Of a DNA stretch of 64,000 nt, positions 53,871 to 62,158 are shown piece after piece. The DNA comes from Micromonospora alfalfae (GTDB lineage Bacteria > Actinomycetota > Actinomycetes > Mycobacteriales > Micromonosporaceae). A model generated the notes under the pieces. The model was not told the DNA's origin and did no database searches. It saw only the letters and a program-made list of their open reading frames with translations. Made by a program: the position numbers and the translations under genes. The first letter of the stretch is position 1. Every line of letters begins with the position of its first letter. The DNA lies in assembly GCF_022230925.1 (NCBI RefSeq), contig NZ_JAKKFH010000018.1, forward strand, positions 1 to 64,000. The letters are read 5' to 3'.

Positions 53871-55542
53871 GACGGGGATCCCGTCGGAGCAGGACCGCCC
53901 AGGCCGCGCCAAGGAAGAGCAGCACGAAACCGCCGAGCACCAGCCAGTCGATCCACACCGGCCGGGAGAAGCTGTCACCGTACGTGGCCAGCAGCGGCGG
54001 GCCGAGCGGGGAACCACCGTCGCGCCAGAGCCGCTCCACTCCGGCGGTGTGCCCCAAGCCCTCGAACGCCCACCGGTTGGACATCGCGTAGCTGAGCCAC
54101 TGACCGCCGACCGCCATGGCCGGCACCGGCAGGATCGCGCCGACGAACAGCACCTGTGGGAAGCAGAGCATCGGCAGCATGAGCGTCGCCTGGGCCGCGT
54201 CGGACACGGCCGCCGAGCAGAGCAGACCGAGGGCGAGCGCCGCCGCCGAGGAGAGCAGCAGCGTCGCGTACAGGGCGGCGAAGTCGGCGCCGCCGACCGG
54301 CGGCAGCCGGTCCATGCCGCGCAGCACCCCGAGCAGTGCCAGGTCCACCACTGCCAGCAGCGGCAGCAGCACCGCGACCTTCGCCAGCAGGTACGGGACC
54401 AGCCGGACACCGGCCAGCCGCTCCCGGCGCAGGATCGGCAGCTCGGTGCAGATCTGGAGGAGCCCGTAGGTCAGCCCGAAGAAGAAGCCGCCGAACGCGA
54501 TCCAGAACAGGATCATCACGGTCACCGTCGGGCTGGGTCTGGTCGGCTCGAACGCCCCCGGGCGGAACAGCAGCGCGAACATGCCGAGCACCATCAGCGG
54601 CGAGCCGAGCAGGATCGCCAGGGTCAGCCGGTTACGGACGACGATCTCCGCGTTGCGCGCGCTGAGGACCGCCCACTGGCGCAGCCGGCCGACGCGCCGC
54701 GGCGACGTCTCGGCGACGTCACAGTCGGTGCTACGGGGCGGCGGCTCGGCCGGGCGCTGCTCGGCGAAGCGATCGGGCCACTCGGCGGGTTGCGTCGCTT
54801 CGTCGAGCCGGAGGTGCACCTCGAGCAGGGACCGCAGGCCGAAGAACTCCCGGGCGGCGGCCGGCGCGCCGGTGAACGCCAGCCGGCCCTGACGGGTCAG
54901 CACGACGACCCTGTCGCAATGGTCCACGTCGGTGACCTGGTGGGTGGTCAGCACGACTGTGGCACCCGTGTCGGCGAGCGCGCGGAGCGCCCGGAGCAGC
55001 TCCACGGCGATCGCCGGGTCCAATCCGGAGGTGGGCTCGTCCAGGAAGAACACGCCGGGCCGGGTGAGCAGCTCGACGGCGATGCTGGCGCGCTTGCGTT
55101 CACCGCCGCTGAGCAGGCCGACCGGCGTGCCGGCCCGGTCGGTGAGCCGCAGCTCGGCGAGCACCTCCGCGACCCGGTCACTGATCTCGGCCGGCCCGGT
55201 GGTGGAGGGCAGGCGCAGTTGGGCGGCGTACCGCAGGGTGCGGGCCAGGGGCAGCTCGCTGTGGATGATGTCGTCCTGCGGAACGACACCGATGGTGCCG
55301 GCCGTGGTGGTGCCGTCGTACGTGACGGTGCCGGCCACCGGTCGCTGTACCCCGGAGAGGATCTCCAGCAGGGTGGTCTTGCCGGCGCCGCTGGCGCCGA
55401 TGATCGCGACCAGTTCGCCCGGCGCGATGCTCACTGAGATGTCGGTCAGGATCTGGCGACCGCTCCGGACGCTCTGGCTCAGCCCTTGAGCGGCGATGCC
55501 GACCCCGGCACGCGGGGGAGACGTGGTCTGCTCGGTCGTCAT
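53860..55542 (-). CDS. ABCG-type half transporter (ATPase fused to ABC-2 permease)
   Basis: A 560-residue protein in which an N-terminal ATPase (GASGAGKTTLLEILSG Walker A, LLSGGERKRASIAVELL signature, VFFLDEPTSGLDP Walker B, LTTHQ) is fused to a C-terminal ABC-2 membrane domain with about six helices (LTLAILLGSPLMVLGMFALLF, MILFWIAFGGFFFGLTYGLL, LLAKVAVLLPLLAVVDLALLG, LYATLLLSSAAALALGLLCSAAV, LPMLCFPQVLFVGAILPVPAMAVGG, WLVLGGFVLLFLGAAWAVLL). This ATPase-membrane order is the White/ABCG arrangement, working as a dimer for lipid or hydrophobic compound export. It overlaps the PLP enzyme gene, which follows. Confidence 0.88.
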   Translation of the reverse strand: MTTEQTTSPPRAGVGIAAQGLSQSVRSGRQILTDISVSIAPGELVAIIGASGAGKTTLLEILSGVQRPVAGTVTYDGTTTAGTIGVVPQDDIIHSELPLARTLRYAAQLRLPSTTGPAEISDRVAEVLAELRLTDRAGTPVGLLSGGERKRASIAVELLTRPGVFFLDEPTSGLDPAIAVELLRALRALADTGATVVLTTHQVTDVDHCDRVVVLTRQGRLAFTGAPAAAREFFGLRSLLEVHLRLDEATQPAEWPDRFAEQRPAEPPPRSTDCDVAETSPRRVGRLRQWAVLSARNAEIVVRNRLTLAILLGSPLMVLGMFALLFRPGAFEPTRPSPTVTVMILFWIAFGGFFFGLTYGLLQICTELPILRRERLAGVRLVPYLLAKVAVLLPLLAVVDLALLGVLRGMDRLPPVGGADFAALYATLLLSSAAALALGLLCSAAVSDAAQATLMLPMLCFPQVLFVGAILPVPAMAVGGQWLSYAMSNRWAFEGLGHTAGVERLWRDGGSPLGPPLLATYGDSFSRPVWIDWLVLGGFVLLFLGAAWAVLLRRDPRRAS

Positions 55543-55654
55543 GTCGAGTGCTCGATCCGGTCGGGGAGTGGTCCGCCTGAAAATCGTGCCTCGTCGATGC
55601 TACTGAGCGGCCGCGCGGTGTGCCCGGAGTGGACGGTCAGCGACCGTCGTCCGT

Positions 55655-56275
55655 TCAGCCGGTGGTGGTCCGCGCCCGCGCGGGCACCTGGAGGAGATCG
55701 AGGCAGTTGCGCCACAGCGTCTCCAGCTGGGTCGGGTCGTTGAGCAACTTCGCGAGCAGGACCCGCCCCTCGATCTGCGCGACGATCGATCGGGCGGCCT
55801 CCCGGCTGTCGACCGCCGGGCCGGCCAGGCCGCGCTCCTTCGCCTCGACGACCACCTGCTCGATGAGGCTGATCTGCTCCTCGAAGATCTCCTGGAGCCG
55901 ACCGCGGATCTCCTCGGCCTGGTTGCTGAGTTCGAGGGCGAGGTTGCCGAACAGGCAGCCCGCGACCACGCCGGCCTTCTGCTGGCCGACGCGCTGGACC
56001 TCCTCGGTGGCCTCGAACAGGTCCCGGAGCCGCTGTAGCGGGTCGCGCTCGCTGCCGAGCAACTGCTCCCACTGGCGTCGCTGGGTGACCCAGTGCTCGT
56101 CGATGACGGTGCGGGCGAGAGCCTGCTTGGACTCGAAGAAGTAGTAGAAGCTGCCCTTCGGCACGCCTGCCGCCGCGCAGATCTCGGCCACGCCGAGCGC
56201 CGTGTAGCCGCGCTGCTCGATCAGCGTGGCGGCCGCGTCGAGGATCTTGTTCTTCGCGTCACTGGTTCGACCCAT
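55655..56275 (-). CDS. TetR/AcrR family transcriptional regulator
   Basis: A 206-residue protein; ATG 56275 (MGRTSDAKNKILDAA) is the natural family start. The helix-turn-helix reads ALGVAEICAAAGVPKGSFYYFFESKQAL, and the C-terminal domain is of the TetR_C_6/YxaF type (LFGNLALELSNQ). It is transcribed divergently from the SDR-tautomerase pair and shares with it a 68-bp spacer containing a 20-bp dyad at 56308-56327. It therefore probably represses both itself and those genes. Confidence 0.9.
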   Translation of the reverse strand: MGRTSDAKNKILDAAATLIEQRGYTALGVAEICAAAGVPKGSFYYFFESKQALARTVIDEHWVTQRRQWEQLLGSERDPLQRLRDLFEATEEVQRVGQQKAGVVAGCLFGNLALELSNQAEEIRGRLQEIFEEQISLIEQVVVEAKERGLAGPAVDSREAARSIVAQIEGRVLLAKLLNDPTQLETLWRNCLDLLQVPARARTTTG

Positions 56276-56307
56276 GCCTCGACGATACACGACCGGTCGG
56301 CTAGCTT

Positions 56308-56327
56308 CTAGTAGACCAGTCGTCTAG
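56308..56327. promoter_or_regulatory. TetR-type operator in the divergent spacer
   Basis: CTAGTAGACCAGTCGTCTAG is a dyad of the form CTAG-nn-GAC-nn-GTC-nn-CTAG with exact symmetry of the named blocks. It lies between the divergent start codons (56275 and 56344) and is the expected target of the adjacent TetR protein. Confidence 0.75.
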
Positions 56328-56343
56328 TGAAGGTGATTCCCTC

Positions 56344-57060
56344 ATGAACAGCAGTCAGAATCAGAAGGTCGCTGTGATCACCGGCGCCTCCCAGGGCATC
56401 GGCGCCGACCTCGTGGCCGCCTACCGCAAGCTCGGGTACGGCGTCGTGGCGACCTCGCGCTCGATCGGCGCGTCCGACGACCCGGAGATCGTCACCGTCC
56501 GGGGCGACATCGCCGAGGCCGACACCGCCGAGCGGGTGGTGCGTGCCGCACTGGACCGCTTCGGGCGGATCGACAGCCTGGTGAACAACGCGGGCATCTT
56601 CGTCGCCAAGCCGTTCACCGACTACACCGACGAGGAGTTCGACACTGTCACCAGGGTCAACCTCGCCGGCTTCTTCCACCTCACCCGACGCGTGCTGCCG
56701 CACCTGCTGGCCGGCGGTTCGGGGCACATCGTCAGCATCACCACCAGCTTCGTCGACCAGCCCAGTTCGCACGTTCCGTCGGTGCTCGCGTCGCTGACCA
56801 AGGGCGGCCTCAGCTCGGCCACCAAGTCCCTGGCCATCGAGTACGCGGCGCGCGGCGTACGGGTCAACGCCGTCGCGCCCGGCATCATCAAGACCCCGAT
56901 GCACCCGGTCGAGACGCACCAGACGCTCGCGGGCCTGCACCCGGTCGGCCGGATGGGCGAGACCAGCGACGTCGTCGACGCCGTCCTCTACCTCGAGTCC
57001 GCTCCGTTCGTCACCGGCGAGATCCTGCACGTCGACGGCGGGCAGAACGCCGGTCACTGA
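56344..57060 (+). CDS. SDR family oxidoreductase lacking the canonical catalytic tyrosine
   Basis: A 238-residue protein. The cofactor motif TGASQGIG (~residue 15), the structural LVNNAG (~82) and the end PFVTGEILHVDGGQ are typical of classical SDRs. At the catalytic region the sequence is VPSVLASLTKGGLSSATKSLAIEYA, where the YxxxK tyrosine position holds Ala while the Lys is kept. Atypical SDRs of this type exist; activity may be altered, or another residue may take over. The gene has AGGTG upstream, shares a TetR operator with the divergent regulator and is followed after 29 bp by a tautomerase, so the pair probably processes a small carbonyl compound. Confidence 0.88.
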   Translation: MNSSQNQKVAVITGASQGIGADLVAAYRKLGYGVVATSRSIGASDDPEIVTVRGDIAEADTAERVVRAALDRFGRIDSLVNNAGIFVAKPFTDYTDEEFDTVTRVNLAGFFHLTRRVLPHLLAGGSGHIVSITTSFVDQPSSHVPSVLASLTKGGLSSATKSLAIEYAARGVRVNAVAPGIIKTPMHPVETHQTLAGLHPVGRMGETSDVVDAVLYLESAPFVTGEILHVDGGQNAGH

Positions 57061-57089
57061 CTCCACCCACACCGAGAAGGGAGTAGCCG

Positions 57090-57320
57090 ATGCCGATCGT
57101 GACCATCCAGATCACTCGCGAGGGCAGCACCGCGGAGACGTCCGCGGCGACCGCCGAGGAGAAGGCCGCCCTCATCAAGGGCGTGAGCGAGCTGCTGCGC
57201 GACGTCCTGAACAAACCGTTGACGTCGACCTTTGTGGTGATCGACGAGGTCGAGACCGAGAACTGGGGTCGCGGCGGCCTCCCGGTCGAGCAGTTCCGGC
57301 AGCGGCAGGTGCCCGAATAG
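57090..57320 (+). CDS. 4-oxalocrotonate tautomerase family protein
   Basis: A 76-residue protein with GAAGGGAG before the ATG. It begins MPIVTIQITREGSTAE, so Pro becomes the N-terminal catalytic base after Met removal. EEKAALIKGVSELLRDVLNKPLTSTFVVIDEVETENWGRGGLPV is standard for the family, with a conserved Trp-Gly-GG region near the active site. These enzymes tautomerise or isomerise unsaturated keto acids as small hexamers or trimers. Co-transcription with the SDR suggests action on related intermediates. Confidence 0.92.
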   Translation: MPIVTIQITREGSTAETSAATAEEKAALIKGVSELLRDVLNKPLTSTFVVIDEVETENWGRGGLPVEQFRQRQVPE

Positions 57321-57373
57321 ACGCGCTGCCCTCGTCGGCCGGGTTCAACGCGCCGGCAGCGGGACGGCTCCAT

Positions 57374-57404
57374 GGCGGCGGCCGGTGTGCCACCGGCCGC
57401 CGCC
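57374..57404. terminator. Bidirectional terminator
   Basis: A perfect 14-bp stem (57374-57387 with 57391-57404) with a three-base loop between the convergent tautomerase and hydrolase genes. Confidence 0.8.
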
Positions 57405-57424
57405 GGGCGTTCGGGCGGGTTGGG

Positions 57425-58258
57425 TCAGACCGGCGGGGCCTCGGCGAAGAACTGCCGCAACGCGTCGGCGACCATTGTGGGTGCCGTCATCGTCACGAAG
57501 TGCGACTGACCCGGCCAGACGACGTAGCTTGCCGCTGGAATCGCCTTCGCGAGGGCGTTCATCGTGGTGGGCATCGGCTCCCAGGTGTCCGCGCCGGCCA
57601 GCAGGAGAGTCGGCACGGCGATCGAGGACCACCGGCTGATGTCGGTGCTGTCCTGCGCGAGCGCCTCCAGATCGTGCAGCCAGCCGATCGCCGAGCGGCG
57701 CGCCTCGACCGGGTCGGGCACCCGATCGCCCGCGCCCGCGGCCATCGCGGCGACGATCTCGGCCGGAACCCGCGTCACGTCGTTCAGGGCCGCTGCCATC
57801 GCGGCGGCATCGTCGCGCTCGAAGGCGGCACGGTACCGGTCGAGCAGCGGCGCGACCTGCGCCCCGGCCGCGTAGAGCGGCGGCTCGAAGATGGCCAGGG
57901 AACGTACGTCGCGCGGATCAGCCACTGCGGTGTGCAACGCCAGTGTCGCTCCGTAGGACGCGCCGACGAGATGGACCGGCTGGCCCGAGGATTGCCGGGC
58001 GGCCTCGATGACGGCGAGCAGATCGGCGGTCTCGGCCCGGAAGGACTTGGTGCCGGCCGGGACGTCGCTGGGACCGTATCCGCGCCGGGCCGGCAGCCAT
58101 AGCTCGTGCTCCTGGGCCAGGTGCTCCGCGACGGTGGCCCAGGAGTGCAGCCCGCCACCCGAGCCGTGCACCAGGACGACGGGGTCTCCGACGCCCAGTC
58201 GTCGTGCCACAAGGTGGGTCCCGTCGGCCGACTCGACCGTCTGATCGTGGCTGTTCAC
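57425..58258 (-). CDS. Alpha/beta fold hydrolase
   Basis: A 277-residue protein starting at GTG 58258 behind CAGGAG and overlapping the TetR stop by four bases. It shows VVLVHGSGGGLHSW (oxyanion region), the nucleophile Ser in VGASYGATLAL, the acid in LLLAGADTWEP and the His in WPGQSHFVTM. Length and motif spacing match small esterase, haloperoxidase-like or lactone hydrolases. It is second gene of a TetR-hydrolase operon; the substrate is unknown and is probably linked to the TetR ligand. Confidence 0.9.
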   Translation of the reverse strand: MNSHDQTVESADGTHLVARRLGVGDPVVLVHGSGGGLHSWATVAEHLAQEHELWLPARRGYGPSDVPAGTKSFRAETADLLAVIEAARQSSGQPVHLVGASYGATLALHTAVADPRDVRSLAIFEPPLYAAGAQVAPLLDRYRAAFERDDAAAMAAALNDVTRVPAEIVAAMAAGAGDRVPDPVEARRSAIGWLHDLEALAQDSTDISRWSSIAVPTLLLAGADTWEPMPTTMNALAKAIPAASYVVWPGQSHFVTMTAPTMVADALRQFFAEAPPV

Positions 58259-58839
58259 CGCTGCTCCTGTTTCTGGGTTGGCCAGTTGCTCAACGTGGTG
58301 TGCACCGCGTCGAGGATCGACTGCCACGACGCGTCGACAGCGCGGGGATGCCCGAAACCGTCGACCGTCTCAAGGCTTGCGAAGCCGTGGAAGGTGCTTC
58401 GGACGAATCGCATCGCGTCGGTCAGGGCCGGCTCGTCGAGCCCGTACCCGCGCAGCATCGCGTAGCTCAGCTCGATCATCCGTAGGTGCCCGGCCGACCC
58501 TGTGCCGACCTCGGGCGGCAGCTGAAGCTGGGTGGCCGCGTACTGCCCCGGATGGGCGACGGTGAACGCGCGCCAGGCGTCGGCGAACCCGATCAGGGCC
58601 TGGCGGCCGGCCCGCCCCGCCACCGCTATCGCGAGCGCGTCGGCGAACGTGGCCGCGGCCCGGACTGCGACGTGTTCGATCAACGCGTCGCGACTGCGGA
58701 CGTGTACGTACAGGGCGGCGTCCGAGACCCCGAAGTGCCGGGCGACGGCCGCGACGGTCAACCGGGACAGGCCCACCGAATCCGCCAGCTCGGCTGCGGC
58801 GGCCGAGACGCGCGAGCTGGTCAACCCCTGCCGTGGCAT
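58255..58839 (-). CDS. TetR family transcriptional regulator
   Basis: A 194-residue protein; ATG 58839 (MPRQGLTSSRVSAAAAELADSVG) is the family-typical start. The helix-turn-helix is LSRLTVAAVARHFGVSDAALYVHVRSRDALIEHV; the C-terminal domain (TetR_C_33/WHG-like, RMIELSYAMLRGYGL) binds an unknown ligand. It overlaps the hydrolase gene by four bases and faces the alcohol dehydrogenase gene across a 134-bp spacer, so both may be targets. Confidence 0.9.
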   Translation of the reverse strand: MPRQGLTSSRVSAAAAELADSVGLSRLTVAAVARHFGVSDAALYVHVRSRDALIEHVAVRAAATFADALAIAVAGRAGRQALIGFADAWRAFTVAHPGQYAATQLQLPPEVGTGSAGHLRMIELSYAMLRGYGLDEPALTDAMRFVRSTFHGFASLETVDGFGHPRAVDASWQSILDAVHTTLSNWPTQKQEQR

Positions 58840-58973
58840 ATCGAACCTTTGCTTCGCTAGGAAGAAACTTAGGGGCCCAAAGATAGCACCGCCACCGGCT
58901 GCTGGGTCGGGCAGGCATGAACGGCCCAGTCGGGGGAAGACCGGCCGTTCCACAGCCGAACAGGAGAGCAGGG

Positions 58974-60119
58974 ATGAGAGCCGTCGTCTACGCGGACGTC
59001 CGGACGGTCGCGGTCCGGGAGGTGCCCGACGCGACACTGGAGGCGGAGACCGACGCGCTCGTGCGGATCACCTCCACCGCCCTGTGTGGCACCGACCTGC
59101 ACATGTACGACGGACGGACCAGCGCCGAGCCCGGCCTGGTGCTCGGTCACGAACCGCTCGGCGTGGTGCAGGAGGTGGGCGCCGCGGTGCAGACCGTCCG
59201 ACCGGGCACCCGGGTGGTGATCCCCACGCACCTGTTCTGCGGTACGTGCGTGATGTGTGCCCGCGGGCTCTCCGCGGCCTGCCTGCGGGCCCGGGCCGAG
59301 GGGCCGGGCGCGGCGTACGGGTACGCGGGGATGGGTCCGTACCGGGGCGCGCAGGCCGACCTGCTGCGGGTGCCGTGGGCCGACGCCAACTGTGTACCCC
59401 TGCCGGGCGAGCCGGGGGACGGGTACGAGGACGACTTCGTGCTGCTCGCCGACGCGTTCGTCACCGGGTGGCACGCCGCCACCCTCGCCGAGGTCGGGCC
59501 CGGTGACACGGTGGCGGTGTTCGGCGCCGGCACCGTCGGTCTGCTCGGCGCCCACGCGGCGCTGCTCCGAGGGGCCCGGGTCGTGTACTCCGTCGACGGG
59601 GTCGACGCCCGACTCGACAAGGCCGGCGAGATCGGCGCCGTGCCGATCGACTTCCGACGGGGCGACCCGGTCGAGCAGATCCGCGCCGACCGGGCCCGGA
59701 CCGGGCTGCCGCTCGGCGAGGAGAAGCTGGGCGGGGTCGACAAGGTCATCGACGCGGTCGGGTTCCAGGCCCGCGACCGGGAGCACCCCGACCGGGAGCG
59801 TCCGAACCAGGTCATCACCGACGCGGCCCGGCTGGTCAACGCCGCTGGCGCGATCGCGGTCGCCGGTGTGTACCCGGACCAGGATCCACACCCCGCGCCC
59901 GGTGCGGACGGTCACGAGGATGTGGTCGCGCCGTGGGGAGCGCTGTTCAGCAAGGGGGTGGCCGTCCGGTTCGGTCGTACCCACGACCGCCGCTACACGG
60001 TCCTGCTGCGGGACCTCGTCGTCGCGGGCCGGGCCCGGCCCAGCATGATCGTCACCCACCACGGCACCCTCGCCGACGCCCCGGAGTTGTATCGCCACTT
60101 CGACCGCCGGCGCGCTTAA
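58974..60119 (+). CDS. Zinc-dependent alcohol dehydrogenase (formaldehyde dehydrogenase-like)
   Basis: A 381-residue MDR-family protein; ATG 58974 follows CAGGAGAG. Zinc ligands are visible: catalytic Cys in STALCGTDLHMYDG, GHEPLGVVQEVG, and the structural four-Cys cluster in FCGTCVMCARGLSAACL. The NAD-binding motif is AVFGAGTVGLLGAHAALL. The inserted C-terminal portion (KVIDAVGFQAR, NAAGAIAVAGVYPDQDP, FSKGVAVRFGRTHDRRYTVLL) is as in glutathione-independent formaldehyde dehydrogenase-like enzymes. It oxidises a small alcohol or aldehyde with NAD+. It probably responds to the divergent TetR regulator. Confidence 0.9.
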   Translation: MRAVVYADVRTVAVREVPDATLEAETDALVRITSTALCGTDLHMYDGRTSAEPGLVLGHEPLGVVQEVGAAVQTVRPGTRVVIPTHLFCGTCVMCARGLSAACLRARAEGPGAAYGYAGMGPYRGAQADLLRVPWADANCVPLPGEPGDGYEDDFVLLADAFVTGWHAATLAEVGPGDTVAVFGAGTVGLLGAHAALLRGARVVYSVDGVDARLDKAGEIGAVPIDFRRGDPVEQIRADRARTGLPLGEEKLGGVDKVIDAVGFQARDREHPDRERPNQVITDAARLVNAAGAIAVAGVYPDQDPHPAPGADGHEDVVAPWGALFSKGVAVRFGRTHDRRYTVLLRDLVVAGRARPSMIVTHHGTLADAPELYRHFDRRRA

Positions 60120-60584
60120 CGGACGCCAAGGCATGGACCCGCCGTCATGTGCTCGCCGCTCCGTGACGGTGACCGTCGATGTGTCCGGCCGGCAGAGGCG
60201 TGGGTCACATCAGTTGTCCGAGACCCCTGGGCGCGCCGCTCGTACGACGTTGCGCCTGGTGCCGATCATCATCGCTCGATGGCACGGCGGGTGCGCTGTG
60301 TGACCGGCCCGATCCTCCCTAGCGCGTCTTGCCTGGTGGGAAAGCTGCCGGTAGCGGCACGGGTCAATCGGCGCGTTGTCGCAGGTCGGCGTGGGTGCTG
60401 TGCTCGAGCCGGGGCGCCGGGAGGGGCTGCGGTGGCCGCTGTGGCAGGCGAACACTGTGCCACATCTATATTGCCGGATTGTTACCTTTTCAACAGTCCC
60501 TCGCCTTGCGGATGGCCCTCCGGCCGCAATACGTTGCCGTCAACAACAAAACCAAGTGAAGGTTCAACCTTCCGGAGGCAACCG
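60120..60584. other. Intergenic region upstream of the third sugar importer
   Basis: About 465 bp with no supported gene. It turns AT-rich at 60455-60560, where the promoter of the importer is expected. It includes an inverted TTGCGG/CCGCAA pair at 60506-60529 and TTGTTACC/CAACAG-like sequences. No arabinose-type operator (TGTKANCGNTMACA) was found, so this importer is under different control. Confidence 0.45.
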
Positions 60585-60614
60585 ATGACGTTGGCGAGGT
60601 GGTACGAGCTATGA
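60585..60614 (+). CDS. Nine-codon leader ORF coupled to the sugar importer
   Basis: A mini-ORF encoding MTLARWYEL with CCGGAGG seven bases before its ATG. Its TGA overlaps the ATG of the ATPase gene in an ATGA arrangement (60611-60614). A second weaker ribosome binding site for the ATPase (GAGGTGG) lies within it. The arrangement looks like a translational coupler or an attenuation leader. The peptide itself has no known counterpart. Confidence 0.45.
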   Translation: MTLARWYEL

Positions 60615-62158
60615 GCGACGTGCCCATCCTCCTTGAGATGCGCTCCATCACCAAGGAGTTTCCCGGAGTCAAGGCCCTCTCCGACGTCAACCTGGTGGTT
60701 CGCGCCGGCGAGATCCATGCCATCTGCGGCGAGAACGGTGCGGGCAAGTCCACCCTGATGAAGGTGCTCAGCGGGGTGTACCCCCACGGCACCTACGACG
60801 GCAAGATCATCTACCAGGGGTCGGAGAGCAAGTTCTCCGACATCCGGGCCAGTGAGAACGCCGGCATCGTGATCATCCACCAGGAGCTCGCGCTCATTCC
60901 AGGGATGTCGATCGCCGAGAACATCTTCCTCGGCAACGAACCGCGCAAGCGGGGCGCGATCGACTGGAAGGCCGCGAACCGGATGGCGCTGGACCTGATG
61001 GCCCGGGTCGGTCTGGAAGAGGACCCGGACACCCTGATCAAGGACATCGGGGTCGGCAAGCAGCAGCTCGTCGAGATCGCCAAGGCGTTCGCCAAGGACG
61101 TGAAGCTGCTCATCCTCGACGAGCCCACCGCGGCGCTCAACGAGGCGGACTCCAAGCACCTGCTGGACCTGCTGCGCGGGTTCCGCTCCCGTGGCATCAC
61201 CTCGATCATGATCTCGCACAAGCTGAACGAGATCGAGGCGATCGCCGACCAGATCACCATCCTGCGCGACGGCCGGACCGTGGAGACCCTCGACGTCAAG
61301 GCGGACGGGGTCGACGAGGACCGGATCGTGCGGGGCATGGTCGGCCGCGAGCTGAGCAGCCGGTTCCCGGACCACACGCCGAAGATCGGTGAGGTCTTCT
61401 TCGAGGTCCGCGACTGGAACGTCCGGCACCCGATCTCCGCCGAGCGGCAGGTCTGCAAGAACGAGAGCTTCGTGGTGCGCCGCGGCGAAATCGTCGGCTT
61501 CGCCGGTCTCATGGGCGCGGGCCGCACGGAACTCGCGATGAGTGTCTTCGGCCGCTCCTACGGGGTGTTCGAGTCGGGCACGATCATCAAGGACGGCAAG
61601 GAGATCGTCCTGAAATCGGTGGCGGATGCCATCGACAACGGCCTCGCCTACGTCAGCGAGGACCGCAAGGCGATCGGCCTCAACCTGCTCGACGACATCA
61701 AGACGTCGACGGTGGCGGCCAAGCTGTCCAAGATCTCGCACCACGGCGTCCTGAACGAGGTCGAGGAATACCAGGCGGCTGAGTCGTACCGCAAGGAGTT
61801 GCGGACCAAGGCCCCGACGGTCGACGAGAGCGTCTCCAAGCTCTCCGGCGGCAACCAGCAGAAGGTCGTGCTGGCCAAGTGGATGTTCACCGACCCGGAC
61901 CTGCTGATCCTCGACGAGCCGACGCGCGGCATCGACGTGGGCGCCAAGTACGAGATCTACGGCATCATCCAGCGGCTCGCCGACCAGGGGAAGGGCGTCA
62001 TCGTCATCTCCTCGGAGCTGCCTGAGCTGATCGGACTGTGCGACCGCATCTACACAGTGTTCGAAGGCGCCATCACGGGCGAGATCGCCCGGGCGGACGC
62101 CACCCCGGAAACCCTCATGAAGCAGATGACCTCGACGAAGAAGATGGCCACACGATGA
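60611..62158 (+). CDS. Multiple-monosaccharide ABC transporter ATP-binding protein (MmsA/GguA-like)
   Basis: A 515-residue double ATPase. ATG 60611 is preferred; an in-frame GTG at 60599 lies inside the ribosome binding site. Domain 1: [51 protein letters not shown]. Domain 2: [69 protein letters not shown]. It is a close paralogue of the protein at 26633 and belongs to a third sugar importer. Gene order ATPase-permease-binding protein differs from the other two systems in the window. It overlaps the permease gene by four bases. Confidence 0.92.
   Translation: MSDVPILLEMRSITKEFPGVKALSDVNLVVRAGEIHAICGENGAGKSTLMKVLSGVYPHGTYDGKIIYQGSESKFSDIRASENAGIVIIHQELALIPGMSIAENIFLGNEPRKRGAIDWKAANRMALDLMARVGLEEDPDTLIKDIGVGKQQLVEIAKAFAKDVKLLILDEPTAALNEADSKHLLDLLRGFRSRGITSIMISHKLNEIEAIADQITILRDGRTVETLDVKADGVDEDRIVRGMVGRELSSRFPDHTPKIGEVFFEVRDWNVRHPISAERQVCKNESFVVRRGEIVGFAGLMGAGRTELAMSVFGRSYGVFESGTIIKDGKEIVLKSVADAIDNGLAYVSEDRKAIGLNLLDDIKTSTVAAKLSKISHHGVLNEVEEYQAAESYRKELRTKAPTVDESVSKLSGGNQQKVVLAKWMFTDPDLLILDEPTRGIDVGAKYEIYGIIQRLADQGKGVIVISSELPELIGLCDRIYTVFEGAITGEIARADATPETLMKQMTSTKKMATR

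Noticed and set aside
60477..60495. TTGTTACCTTTTCAACAG as a LacI- or ROK-type operator for the third sugar importer
   Set aside because: The symmetry is limited to a few bases and it does not match the arabinose-type sites; no regulator gene lies nearby.
60120..60584. tRNA, small RNA gene or riboswitch in the long gap after the alcohol dehydrogenase
   Set aside because: I found no cloverleaf, CCA end, conserved riboswitch core or strong terminator; several short frames lack start signals.
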